A stretch of 39,866 nt of DNA from Nitrospirota bacterium (GTDB lineage Bacteria; Nitrospirota; Thermodesulfovibrionia; UBA6902). Below the pieces are notes generated by a model. That model was not told the origin of the DNA, searched no databases, and worked only from the letters and a program-made list of their open reading frames with translations. This document shows positions 17,141 to 24,512 of the stretch, piece by piece. The stretch covers positions 1 to 39,866 of the forward strand of contig JACRPZ010000070.1 in NCBI GenBank assembly GCA_016222905.1. Direction: 5' to 3'. The position numbers were made by a program, and so were the translations under genes. The first letter of the stretch is position 1, and every line of letters starts with the position of its first letter.

Positions 17141-17518
17141 ATGACAATGCCCAAAACCATACTGCTGGTGGATGATGAAAAACCTTTATTAATGAGCCTG
17201 TCAGAAGGCCTCAGCATGTTAGACAAGAATTTGTATGTGCTAACAGCGGAAAACGGAGAAGAGGCGATAGAAATTTTAAATTCTTCAGATATTGATCTGA
17301 TCATCACTGACCTGAAAATGCCTAAAAAAGACGGCTTTGATTTACTGATGTATAAATACAACAATTGTCCTCATGTGCCGGCAATTGTAATGACGGCACA
17401 GTACGGTCAGAATATTCTCAGACGTTTGGATGATATAGGAGTATACTGTATGGAGAAACCTCTGGATTTTGATGAACTTGCCAATAAGGTATTCAGTCTT
17501 CTGGAAAAAGAGGTGTAG
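17141..17518 (+). CDS. Single-domain response regulator (CheY-like receiver)
   Basis: A 125-residue receiver without an output domain: acidic pair in LLVDDEK, phospho-acceptor Asp57 (LIITDLKMPKKDG), Thr in IVMTAQY, Lys in MEKPLDFDEL. The start has GGGAGGC 8-14 bases upstream. No kinase is adjacent, so it is an orphan that may take phosphate from kinases at the left end. It begins a series of small same-strand genes leading to the monohaem cytochrome. Confidence 0.93.
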   Translation: MTMPKTILLVDDEKPLLMSLSEGLSMLDKNLYVLTAENGEEAIEILNSSDIDLIITDLKMPKKDGFDLLMYKYNNCPHVPAIVMTAQYGQNILRRLDDIGVYCMEKPLDFDELANKVFSLLEKEV

Positions 17519-17559
17519 ACTTAGTAATAATTTGTTGTCATGCGCGAAAGGAAAATGTT

Positions 17560-17886
17560 ATGAATTTGCAGGCTGAAGCCCGGCAAACCAAAGCGATGAA
17601 GAGAAAACCGGCATTGAATAAGCAGAATAATCAGAGATTGCAGCCCCATGGTTTGAAACTTCTTTTAAGTCTCGCAGATGCCGTAGTATTACAGTCAATA
17701 GAAGACCTTTTCAGCCCTTTTTTCAGAGGCAGCAGCCTGAAATTTTTTAACGGCAAAGGTTTTGAATTATGCGCCGGGACTACAGGAATGAACGAAAATG
17801 AAAAGGCTGGAATTCTAACAGTGCTCAAACAGAGTGGTTTTAAAATCAACAGCAGAAAGGCGACACCACTTGTTCAGGAATTTTAA
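17560..17886 (+). CDS. Small hypothetical protein, no family recognised
   Basis: 108 residues with AAAGGAAAA 6-14 bases before the ATG. The first 30 residues are basic and Gln/Asn-rich and look disordered; the remainder (LKLLLSLADAVVLQSIEDLF, then SSLKFFNGKGFELCAGTTGMNENEKAGILTVLKQSGF) looks like a folded alpha/beta domain. There is no signal peptide. It sits 41 bp after the orphan receiver on the same strand, so it may be its effector or partner, which is only a positional argument. Confidence 0.6.
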   Translation: MNLQAEARQTKAMKRKPALNKQNNQRLQPHGLKLLLSLADAVVLQSIEDLFSPFFRGSSLKFFNGKGFELCAGTTGMNENEKAGILTVLKQSGFKINSRKATPLVQEF

Positions 17887-17913
17887 TTCATTTGAGAATA
17901 AAGAAAGAAGGAA

Positions 17914-18076
17914 ATGTCATCACCTGAAAACAATTGGAATTCCTATGTGTAAGGCTGAAAGTGTAGCTGCCCATATCCCGAGCGTCATTGAGTTTAAAGA
18001 ATTCTGCGCACACAATAATCATAAAAATTGTCCGATTTATTTATATGATTTTCAGAAACGAGAGGCTTTCAATTAA
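17914..18076 (+). pseudogene. Small Cys-containing protein, apparently split by a frame change
   Basis: A reading frame with a strong AGAAGGAA site starts at ATG 17914 and stops after 12 codons (MSSPENNWNSYV). The overlapping frame from ATG 17945 runs to 18076 as MCKAESVAAHIPSV..., containing EFCAHNNHKNCPIYLYDF. Skipping one base at 17950 would join them into a 53-residue protein with the good ribosome site. Either this is a broken gene, a sequencing or assembly error, or only the second frame (43 residues) is real. Function unknown. Confidence 0.4.
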
Positions 18077-18159
18077 TGAAAAATTTAAAAGTAACATAGG
18101 AATATCTCGATGCCATCAAGAAAGGAGGAACGATTCATGAATTCAGCAAAAGAGTGTAG
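18076..18159 (+). pseudogene. Tiny reading frame interrupted by an in-frame TAG
   Basis: ATG at 18076 overlaps the previous stop (TAATG). It reads seven codons, an amber TAG at 18097, then 19 more codons (EYLDAIKKGGTIHEFSKRV) to a second TAG. The second part looks protein-like. It may be the remnant of a small gene. A second frame with a perfect AAAGGAGG site starts at 18137 and is only 10 codons long. Confidence 0.25.
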
Positions 18160-18184
18160 TTTAAAATGAGAGGGGGTATGAGCT

Positions 18185-18409
18185 ATGATGACAAAGATTG
18201 CATACGTGGATGGAAGGCCTGATTTGATTAAAACCGAAATGCTCGATGCGCTGATATCAAAAGGAAAATTGAAGATGTTTCATCGCGCAGGGGGATGGGC
18301 TATCGTCGGAAGAGACAAGCTGAGAGGGGCAGACGGAACTTACAAGGGGCAGAAAAGACGTCTCATGGATGATAAAAATTGTGAGTGCAAAAAAATAGAG
18401 GAGGTTTAA
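18185..18409 (+). CDS. GSU3473-family small protein
   Basis: 74 residues. It matches the small GSU3473 family by its layout: a short beta strand (KIAYVDGRPDLIKTEMLDALI), KGKLKMFHRAGGWAIVGRDKLRG, and a basic YKGQKRR end. The usual family end is a YxGPERRR-like motif. The ATG has GAGGGGG 8-14 bases upstream. The tail NCECKK adds two cysteines. Role unknown; the family is common in Geobacter-like and Nitrospirota genomes. It sits directly before the cytochrome gene (4 bp apart), so the two are co-expressed. Confidence 0.75.
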   Translation: MMTKIAYVDGRPDLIKTEMLDALISKGKLKMFHRAGGWAIVGRDKLRGADGTYKGQKRRLMDDKNCECKKIEEV

Positions 18410-18413
18410 GGAG

Positions 18414-18830
18414 ATGAAAATATTAAAAGCGGTTGTCATGGCAGTGATCGTTTCAGGATTTCTTTTTTCGCTTGCATCAGCTGGCGGAAAGATGAAAGGC
18501 GATGCGGAAAAAGGCAGGGCGCTGTTCAATGACCCGAAGGCTTTTGGCGGGAGTGTATCATGCAGCTCATGCCATCCAGACGGCAAGGGATTAGAAAAGT
18601 CGGGAATGAAGGATAAAAAAGAGTGGACTAACCCCGTCGGTACGTTCAAAAGCCTTGAAGAAGCAATAAACGCTTGCATTACTGCTGCCAATAAAGGCCA
18701 AGCAATTGACGTGAAGTCCCAGGAAATGATGGACATGGTCGCTTACATTAAGTCACTTGGCATGAAGATGGAAAAAGAGATGAAGCAGGAAATACCGATG
18801 GAAATGAAAGAGAAAAAATCAGGCTATTAA
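18414..18830 (+). CDS. Periplasmic monohaem cytochrome c
   Basis: 138 residues: signal peptide (ILKAVVMAVIVSGFLFSLASA), haem-binding CSSCH at 50-54, and a C-terminal helix MMDMVAYIKSL whose Met residues could supply the distal ligand, as in class I cytochromes. The C-terminus is Lys/Met/Glu-rich (KMEKEMKQEIPMEMKEKK), unusual and possibly disordered. It should shuttle electrons in the periplasm; the large di-haem protein encoded 3 kb upstream is a possible partner (inference). The start has AAGGAG just upstream. Confidence 0.9.
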   Translation: MKILKAVVMAVIVSGFLFSLASAGGKMKGDAEKGRALFNDPKAFGGSVSCSSCHPDGKGLEKSGMKDKKEWTNPVGTFKSLEEAINACITAANKGQAIDVKSQEMMDMVAYIKSLGMKMEKEMKQEIPMEMKEKKSGY

Positions 18831-18839
18831 GGTTTATAA

Positions 18840-18861
18840 AAGGGAGAGGCTTCTCTCCCTT
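18840..18861 (+). terminator. Hairpin after the cytochrome c gene
   Basis: AAGGGAGAG-GCTT-CTCTCCCTT, a perfect 9-bp stem with a 4-base loop, 9 bp after the stop and just before the tRNA. It is followed by C/T-rich sequence rather than a clean T run. Confidence 0.6.
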
Positions 18862-18936
18862 CCCCTCTTCTCCGCCCAAAGCTGTAAAAGAAGTATTGGC
18901 AAAGACTTGTCGAAATTTGGTAAACTGTCAGAGCAC

Positions 18937-19012
18937 GGCGACGTACCCAAGTGGCTAAGGGGGAGGTCTGCAAAACCTTTATGCAGCGGTTCGAATCCGC
19001 TCGTCGCCTCCA
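18937..19012 (+). tRNA. tRNA-Cys (GCA)
   Basis: Acceptor arms GGCGACG (18937-18943) and CGTCGCC (19002-19008) pair perfectly, followed by discriminator T, as expected for tRNA-Cys, and an encoded CCA. The anticodon loop CTGCAAA gives anticodon GCA; the T loop GGTTCGAATCC is canonical. A weak TTGGCA/TAAACT promoter pair (18896, 18921) lies just upstream. Confidence 0.95.
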
Positions 19013-19065
19013 CTTAACCCAATTTTCCTATTGCCTGCCTTAAATTTTTTGAGCTAATATAACTA

Positions 19066-21171
19066 ATGCATACTTCTTCGGCTAATAACCGCGCGTTTCT
19101 CATTATAATTACAATCTTTATATCTGCAATTGCATTCTGCTGTACGCAAGTCTGCGCCTATGATTTGACTTCCATCAATAAACAGGAAGATGTTGAGGCA
19201 AGATTAAAGAATGCTGTTGACCTGATCAATTCAAGGTCGTATGAGGAAGCAGGGAATATCCTGCTTGAAACTGAAGATACGCCGTTATCTCAGGGGAAGA
19301 AACTTTTTTTGCTTGGCATACTGTATAAAAAGGAAGGGAAGCTTGAAGAGGCCGCTCAATTTCTGACAAGGGCTGAAAACAGCTATCCTCTGCTTGGCGA
19401 TTATGCGTTGAAGATGCTTACGGATATTTATATTGATTCAAAAAAATATGAGGAGGCTGTTAAAACAGCAAGGCGGATAAAAAATAAAGTCTTATTGCAA
19501 GAGGCAAAGCAGTCCGAAATCGCCGCATTGCTTGAGTTGAAGAGGGATGATGATGCCATATCCCTTCTTTCAGATTATGTCAGCGACTATCCGGCAGATT
19601 GGGATTCAAAATTCAGGCTTGCCGTGCTGCTTAAAAATAAAGATAAGACTGACAAAGCGATAAACCTCTTCAGGGAAATATATATCAATGCTGTTCCTTT
19701 GTCGGAAGACGCGCTTAAGGAACTGAGGTCTCTGAAAGCTGACATCTTTACAGGGGAAGAGGCGCTTTCGAGAGCGGACCATACTTTTGAAAATGGTGAT
19801 TATTACGGGGCTGAAGCCGCTTATAAGAAAACTCTTGGCCGTGAGGATATATCGTTAAAAGATAATATACTTTATAAGATCAGTATGTGCCAGTTCAGGC
19901 TGAAGCGATATTCTGAGTCTTCCGTTAGTTTTGGATTGATTAAAACTCAAGCGGCAATGTACTGGCAGGCGAGGTCATTCTTCAGGATAGATGACAGGGC
20001 CGGGTATGACAGGATCATAAAAAAATTTGAGAAGAAATATCCGGGCGACAAGCAGCTTGCCGAACTTCTTATCATGTCTGCTGAAGATTATAGCCGTGCC
20101 GGTAATAGAACCGGAGCGGAGAAGGAGTTCAAGAAGGTTATAAAAGGATTTCCTGAGAATAAGGAGGAAGCGCTCTGGGGGCTTGGCTGGATGCGTTATA
20201 CAGCCGGTGATTATAAAGATGCTCAAAAATATTTCTCCGAGCTTACAGCATTTAAGGAGAGCAGGGAATATTATAAATATATCTACTGGAAGGCGAGGGC
20301 GGATGAAAAGCTGGCTGAAAGCTGTGCAACAAACTCTAACAATGAAAATAATAAATGCCCTGAAGAGACAGGTGATTTCTTCTCCGGCCTTCCTTCAAAT
20401 GAAGGATATTACGGGTATCTTATAAAGTTCCGTTCAAAGAAAGAGAGGCCGGTTGTCAGGATCGAGGCGGTAAAACCTGAGATGCCGGATGGAGAGGAGT
20501 ATCAAAGGATCGGAGAGCTGACATTTCTCGGATTAAAAGCTGAGGCTGTTAAAGAAATGGTATCCGCATTACAAAAGGCAAGGAGCGATAGGGAGTATTT
20601 TTATCTTGGTTATCTTGCAAAGGAATTGCAGGAATATCCCGGTATAATCAACTTTGCCGAGCAGCAGAGCAAGAGCGAGTTTCTGCCTCTCTCTTATCCG
20701 CTCGGCTACTGGGATTCCGTCGAGCGCGCCGCGCAAAAAAGCGGCGTGGATCCTTATCTTATAGCCGCCGTGATCAGAGAAGAGAGCCGCTTTAATCCAA
20801 AGGCGGTTTCACCGGCAGGGGCAATAGGGCTTATGCAGCTTATGCCTTCCACCGCCCGCAGATTAAAGCATGATATCAATGTTGAAATAGCTGAGACTGC
20901 CGATATTCACGATGCGGAAAAAAATATTAATCTTGGGGCACACTACCTATCCATTCTTTTGGAGGAGTTTAAAAAGCCGCCCTTTGCGATTGCGGCATAT
21001 AATGCCGGAGAGAATGCCTTAAAGAGATGGCTGGCACGTTCTAATAATAAGGATCTTGATGAGTTTATAGAAGAGATCACATATAAAGAGACAAGAAAAT
21101 ATGTGAAGAAGGTTTTGAAGAGCTACTGGCAATACAGAACGGTATATGGCCTGCCTGTGGAGGGGTATTGA
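19066..21171 (+). CDS. Soluble lytic murein transglycosylase (Slt-like) with TPR-like repeats
   Basis: 701-residue periplasmic enzyme that cleaves peptidoglycan glycan strands. A signal peptide (FLIIITIFISAIAFCCTQVCA) is followed by helical TPR-like repeats (about 35-530) and a C-terminal SLT domain (about 555-690) with the catalytic Glu573 in REESRFNPKA, then GAIGLMQLMPSTA and AYNAGENAL. The architecture is that of Slt70. The ATG at 19066 has only a weak ribosome site; no better in-frame start keeps the signal peptide. It is transcribed alone after tRNA-Cys. Confidence 0.93.
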   Translation: MHTSSANNRAFLIIITIFISAIAFCCTQVCAYDLTSINKQEDVEARLKNAVDLINSRSYEEAGNILLETEDTPLSQGKKLFLLGILYKKEGKLEEAAQFLTRAENSYPLLGDYALKMLTDIYIDSKKYEEAVKTARRIKNKVLLQEAKQSEIAALLELKRDDDAISLLSDYVSDYPADWDSKFRLAVLLKNKDKTDKAINLFREIYINAVPLSEDALKELRSLKADIFTGEEALSRADHTFENGDYYGAEAAYKKTLGREDISLKDNILYKISMCQFRLKRYSESSVSFGLIKTQAAMYWQARSFFRIDDRAGYDRIIKKFEKKYPGDKQLAELLIMSAEDYSRAGNRTGAEKEFKKVIKGFPENKEEALWGLGWMRYTAGDYKDAQKYFSELTAFKESREYYKYIYWKARADEKLAESCATNSNNENNKCPEETGDFFSGLPSNEGYYGYLIKFRSKKERPVVRIEAVKPEMPDGEEYQRIGELTFLGLKAEAVKEMVSALQKARSDREYFYLGYLAKELQEYPGIINFAEQQSKSEFLPLSYPLGYWDSVERAAQKSGVDPYLIAAVIREESRFNPKAVSPAGAIGLMQLMPSTARRLKHDINVEIAETADIHDAEKNINLGAHYLSILLEEFKKPPFAIAAYNAGENALKRWLARSNNKDLDEFIEEITYKETRKYVKKVLKSYWQYRTVYGLPVEGY

Positions 21172-21205
21172 GAGTAGCAGTCTTTATTTTTATGAAATAG
21201 TTTTC

Positions 21206-21235
21206 TTGACATATTCTAATGCTTCGCTGCATATT
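21206..21235 (+). promoter_or_regulatory. Possible sigma-70 promoter before a truncated gene
   Basis: TTGACA (21206-21211) with CATATT 18 bases downstream, about 65 bp before a 34-codon frame that has a strong AAAAAAGGAG ribosome site. Promoter, leader and ribosome site appear intact though the gene is not. Confidence 0.4.
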
Positions 21236-21300
21236 TATAGCAACTGCGGAAGCAGAAATAACGATAACTGTTAAATTAATAAATAAAAAAGGAGAACTCA

Positions 21301-21405
21301 ATGGCTATTCCTAAAAAAGTCTCTGACAGATTATCCTCTGGGTTAAAACGTTTCCAACCAATTATTCACCGAGTCATGGTAACACGGACACGAATAACGT
21401 GCTAA
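21301..21405 (+). pseudogene. Remnant of a restriction-endonuclease-like gene (N-terminus only)
   Basis: ATG with a strong ribosome site starts MAIPKKVSDRLSSGLKRFQP, which resembles from memory the start of a HsdR-N-like/PD-(D/E)XK nuclease family common in delta-proteobacterial and Nitrospirota genomes. After about 23 codons the similarity ends and a stop follows at 34 codons. Everything after QPII is missing and the frame runs into the BrnT-like module, so this looks like a deletion scar or insertion junction. Confidence 0.45.
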
Positions 21406-21450
21406 AATAATAAGCATGAGGAAATGCTAATAAGTGAAGTATAATATTCA

Positions 21451-21702
21451 ATGGTAGATTGGAATCGCTTTAATCCGGTAGACTTTGAATATGATTTCGA
21501 AAACGATAAACTCGCCGCTCATAGAATTACCTTTGAAGAAGCCGTTGAATGTTTTTTTTCGGATTTTGAAGTTCGGAGGAATAAAGCATTCAAAGACCGT
21601 TATCAACTTCATGGAAGGACAATTGGGGGGAGAAAACTTAAAATAATTTTTCAACTTAAACCGGGTTCTGTTATCCGGATAATAACAGGATGGGAAATAT
21701 GA
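21451..21702 (+). CDS. BrnT-like toxin
   Basis: 83 residues matching the BrnT ribonuclease toxin layout: FEYDFENDKLAAHRITFEEAV, a phenylalanine-rich turn with FSDFE, then basic R-rich strands (DRYQLHGRTIGGRKLKIIFQL) and IRIITGWE at the end. BrnT toxins adopt a RelE-like fold and cleave RNA. A TATAAT at 21440-21445 lies only five bases before the ATG, so transcription may start almost at the start codon; the ribosome site is weak. The stop overlaps the antitoxin start (ATGA). Confidence 0.75.
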   Translation: MVDWNRFNPVDFEYDFENDKLAAHRITFEEAVECFFSDFEVRRNKAFKDRYQLHGRTIGGRKLKIIFQLKPGSVIRIITGWEI

Positions 21703-21986
21703 AAACAAAAAGAAAAGTTATGACTCAGGAAGAAACTGATCGTTTTGTAATCGCACGGGCAGATAATGACTCTGCATGGGAGAAACCGATGAGCGTGCGT
21801 AAGGCTAAGTCAAAGACGGTAATGCTTCCGTCTGATTTGGCGGATCAAGCGGCATTCTTTGCACGCCTGCATAGAGAAAAAAGTTTGGCCAACTGGCTTA
21901 AACGCGTTATTCGGGAAAGATTGGATATTGAGGAAGCAGCTTTTGCCGGTTCAAAGAAAGAATTGCTTGCAAGGAATATCCGATAA
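21699..21986 (+). CDS. BrnA-like antitoxin
   Basis: 95 residues from the ATG that overlaps the toxin stop. The N-terminal half binds toxin in this family; the C-terminal half (KTVMLPSDLADQAAFFARLHREKSLANWLKRVIRERL) looks like a ribbon-helix-helix/CopG-type DNA-binding segment. The toxin-first order and ATGA coupling fit brnTA operons, which are usually autoregulated. An upstream in-frame ATG at 21690 is less likely. Confidence 0.7.
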   Translation: MKTKRKVMTQEETDRFVIARADNDSAWEKPMSVRKAKSKTVMLPSDLADQAAFFARLHREKSLANWLKRVIRERLDIEEAAFAGSKKELLARNIR

Positions 21987-22221
21987 CTCAGCACAAAAGG
22001 TTCTCAGTAAAAACTTTCGCAAGCAAGAGGGTCACCCATTAAATAGAGTCTGTTTATAAAGTCGTCATTTTTACCATTGTCTGTCATTCTGGCTTGTCGG
22101 GAATCCTTTAACTGCATTGTTACACCACATCAGAATTTCGACTTTACTTTTTTCTTTGTTTTTGATAAGTTACATGCTGATGAAACAGGATAAATTTAAT
22201 TTTCTGAAGGAGGAGCACTCG

Positions 22222-22491
22222 GTGGATAATATTCAAATGCTCGAAGAGAAGATAACGAAAGTTATTGAAAAGATTAAGGTTTTAACTGAAGAGAACAGGT
22301 CGCTGAACGGAAAGATTAATCAATTTCAGGCGAAACTGGATGAGAAGGACCAGCAAATAGAGACGCTGAAAAAAGAATTAAAAGATGCAGATCAACTGAA
22401 AGAAAATATAGATCAACTCAAGACCGAGCGTGAGGCTATAAAGGCCCAGGTTGAAGAGTTGATTAAAGATTTGGAGACGGTGGAGCTCTGA
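22222..22491 (+). CDS. zapB: ZapB-like coiled-coil protein
   Basis: 89-residue all-helical coiled coil (MLEEKITKVIEKIKVLTEENRSL... to EELIKDLETVEL) immediately before zapA. The GTG at 22222 is preferred because GAAGGAGGAG lies 8 bases upstream; an ATG at 22117 would add a hydrophobic stretch and has no ribosome site. ZapB links ZapA to the Z ring and division site. Assignment rests on size, coiled-coil character and the zapA neighbour; it is a division-associated coiled coil at least. Confidence 0.65.
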   Translation: MDNIQMLEEKITKVIEKIKVLTEENRSLNGKINQFQAKLDEKDQQIETLKKELKDADQLKENIDQLKTEREAIKAQVEELIKDLETVEL

Positions 22492-22522
22492 TTTCATTAT
22501 CAGACAATCTGCTGAAGAGGCT

Positions 22523-22795
22523 ATGTCAATGCGTTCTGTAGAGATCGAGATACTCGGACAGAATTATTCAATCAGAACTGAAGAGGATGAGGCTTATATC
22601 AAAGCCCTGGCCAAATACGTTGATGAGAGGCTAAAAGAGATATATGTTGTTGCTCCAAACGTAACTCACACAAAGGCCGCGATTATGACTGCCTTTGGAA
22701 TAGCTGATGAGCTATTCAAGATGAAGCAGAAGCAGGAGAGCTTTGACCGGATGATCGAGGAGAAGACGAAGATACTTGCGGGTATTCTTGAATAA
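22523..22795 (+). CDS. zapA: Cell division protein ZapA
   Basis: 90 residues with the ZapA pattern: VEIEILGQNYSIRTEEDEAYIKALAKYVDERLKEI followed by a C-terminal coiled coil (KQKQESFDRMIEEKTKIL). ZapA bundles FtsZ protofilaments. Starts at 22523 or at the next Met (22529), which has better spacing from GAAGAGG. It lies 31 bp after the ZapB-like gene and probably shares its mRNA. Confidence 0.88.
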   Translation: MSMRSVEIEILGQNYSIRTEEDEAYIKALAKYVDERLKEIYVVAPNVTHTKAAIMTAFGIADELFKMKQKQESFDRMIEEKTKILAGILE

Positions 22796-22886
22796 AATAA
22801 CTAAAAAATAAGAGATAAGAACTGAGAAGTAAAGAAGAACATAAGCAAGAAACAGAATTTCAGCAGTATGAAGACATTAAACTATA

Positions 22887-22963
22887 AAATCCCTCCTATC
22901 CTCCCTTTGCTAAAGTGAGGAAAACTGCCCCTCTTTGACAAAGAGGGGTGTGGGGAGATTTTT
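22887..22963. repeat. Composite palindromic repeat between zapA and lysS
   Basis: About 77 bp with a CCCCTCTTTGACAAAGAGGGG hairpin and a CCTCCCTTTGCTAAAG half, bounded by AAAATCCCTCC and GGGGAGATTTTTT. Its reverse complement matches the 39181-39260 copy over nearly its whole length. The terminal T6 after the GC-rich hairpin could act as a terminator for zapA. Confidence 0.8.
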
Positions 22964-23027
22964 TGATGTGTTATCTTTCTAATGCACTTATTACTAAGTC
23001 CTATTTTCTTTTTTTAAAAGGTGAATT

Positions 23028-24512
23028 GTGGAAGAGATTAACGAACTGATTCAGGAAAGAATAAAAAAACTCAAGAACCTTCAGGATGCCGGCATTGATC
23101 CTTACGGTGGTTCATTTGATGTTAAGCACAAGGCTGCTGATATCATCAGGAATTTTGGCGGCATGCCTAAGGATGAACTGGAGGCAAAGGGCGAAGAGTG
23201 CACCATAGCTGGGCGCATTGTCGCCTTCAGGGATTTTGGCAAAGCTGCTTTTGCTCATATTCAGGATGCGACAGGCAAAATACAGGTCTATTTAAAGAAG
23301 GATATTATCGGCGGTGATTTCAGCATACTGAAGAACCTTGATATCGGCGACATAGTTGGCTTGAGCGGGCCGCTCTTCAGGACAAGGACAGATGAGCTTA
23401 CCATTGAGGTCAAGAAATTCAGGTTCCTCTGTAAATCACTGAGGCCTCTGCCTGAAAAGTGGCATGGGCTTAAGGACACTGAAATTCGCTACAGGCAAAG
23501 ATATCTTGACCTTATAGTTAATCCGCAGGTGAGAGAGCTATTTGTAAAGAGGAGCAGGCTGGTAAGAGCTATCAGAAACTTTTTTGATGCAGAGGGGTTT
23601 CTGGAGGTTGAGACGCCGATGATGCATCAGATACCCGGAGGCGCGGCAGCCCGTCCTTTCAAGACGCATCATAATGCGCTTGGAATTGATCTGTATCTCA
23701 GGATAGCGCCGGAGCTATACCTTAAAAGACTGCTGGTCGGCGGATATGAGAAGGTTTATGAAATAAACAAGAACTTCAGGAATGAAGGCATATCCACAAA
23801 ACATAACCCTGAGTTTACAATGCTGGAATTTTACATCTCTTACGCGGACTATAATTATCTGATGGACTTCACCGAAAAGCTTGTTACCCATCTCTGCATG
23901 GAGACGTCCGGAACACTCCGCGTACCTTATGGAGATGATCCGGAAAGTGTGATAGATTTTACGCCGCCATGGCCGAGGCTGAGCATCCAGAAAGCAATGG
24001 AGAAGGAAGGGGTCAGCCCGGATGTCTTTAAGAGCATTGATGCGGCAAAAGAGTACGCTCTAAAAAACAATATTGATATTGCCAAGAAAGCTTCACTCGG
24101 GAAAATTCTCGATGAGATATTCAAGGAGAAGGTGGAGCCGAAGCTTATACAGCCTGTCTTCATCACAGACTATCCGGTTGAACTCTCGCCCCTTGCAAAA
24201 AGGAAGAAGGAGAGCCCTGAGCTTGTTGAGAGGTTTGAACTCTTCATGGCGGGCAGGGAAGTTGCCAATGCCTTTTCAGAGCTTAATGATCCTGCAGACC
24301 AGAAGGGTAGATTCCTTGAACAAGTGGAAGAACGCAGGATGGGCGATGAAGAGGCTAACCAGATGGACGAAGATTTTGTCAGAGCGCTGGAATACGGCAT
24401 GCCTCCGGCTGCTGGAGAGGGCATAGGCATTGACAGACTACTAATGATCCTTACCAACTCTCAATCAATAAGGGATGTGATCCTCTTCCCTCAGCTTAAA
24501 CCGGAACAGTGA
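23028..24512 (+). CDS. lysS: Lysyl-tRNA synthetase, class II
   Basis: 494 residues, full length. Charges tRNA-Lys with lysine. N-terminal OB-fold anticodon-binding domain (about 55-150; AGRIVAFRDFGKAAFAHIQDATGKIQ) and class II catalytic core with motif 1 (EVETPMMHQIPGGAAARPF), motif 2 (NKNFRNEGISTKHNPEFTMLEFY) and motif 3 (PPAAGEGIGIDRLLM). The start is GTG with AAAAGGTGA just upstream. The stop overlaps the lolC start (GTGA), giving a lysS-lolC-lolD arrangement seen in many Gram-negatives. Confidence 0.98.
   Translation: MEEINELIQERIKKLKNLQDAGIDPYGGSFDVKHKAADIIRNFGGMPKDELEAKGEECTIAGRIVAFRDFGKAAFAHIQDATGKIQVYLKKDIIGGDFSILKNLDIGDIVGLSGPLFRTRTDELTIEVKKFRFLCKSLRPLPEKWHGLKDTEIRYRQRYLDLIVNPQVRELFVKRSRLVRAIRNFFDAEGFLEVETPMMHQIPGGAAARPFKTHHNALGIDLYLRIAPELYLKRLLVGGYEKVYEINKNFRNEGISTKHNPEFTMLEFYISYADYNYLMDFTEKLVTHLCMETSGTLRVPYGDDPESVIDFTPPWPRLSIQKAMEKEGVSPDVFKSIDAAKEYALKNNIDIAKKASLGKILDEIFKEKVEPKLIQPVFITDYPVELSPLAKRKKESPELVERFELFMAGREVANAFSELNDPADQKGRFLEQVEERRMGDEEANQMDEDFVRALEYGMPPAAGEGIGIDRLLMILTNSQSIRDVILFPQLKPEQ

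Noticed and set aside
18895-18912. Sigma-54-like TGGCAA...TGTC before tRNA-Cys
   Set aside because: The -12 element lacks the required GC, and tRNA genes use the main sigma factor.
22887-22963. CRISPR-like array from recurring CCCCTC/GAGGGG units
   Set aside because: Units are palindromic, irregularly spaced and without distinct spacers; no cas genes are present.
22796-23027. 6S RNA gene after zapA, as in gamma-proteobacteria
   Set aside because: The gap is filled largely by the palindromic repeat and shows no long 6S-type hairpin.
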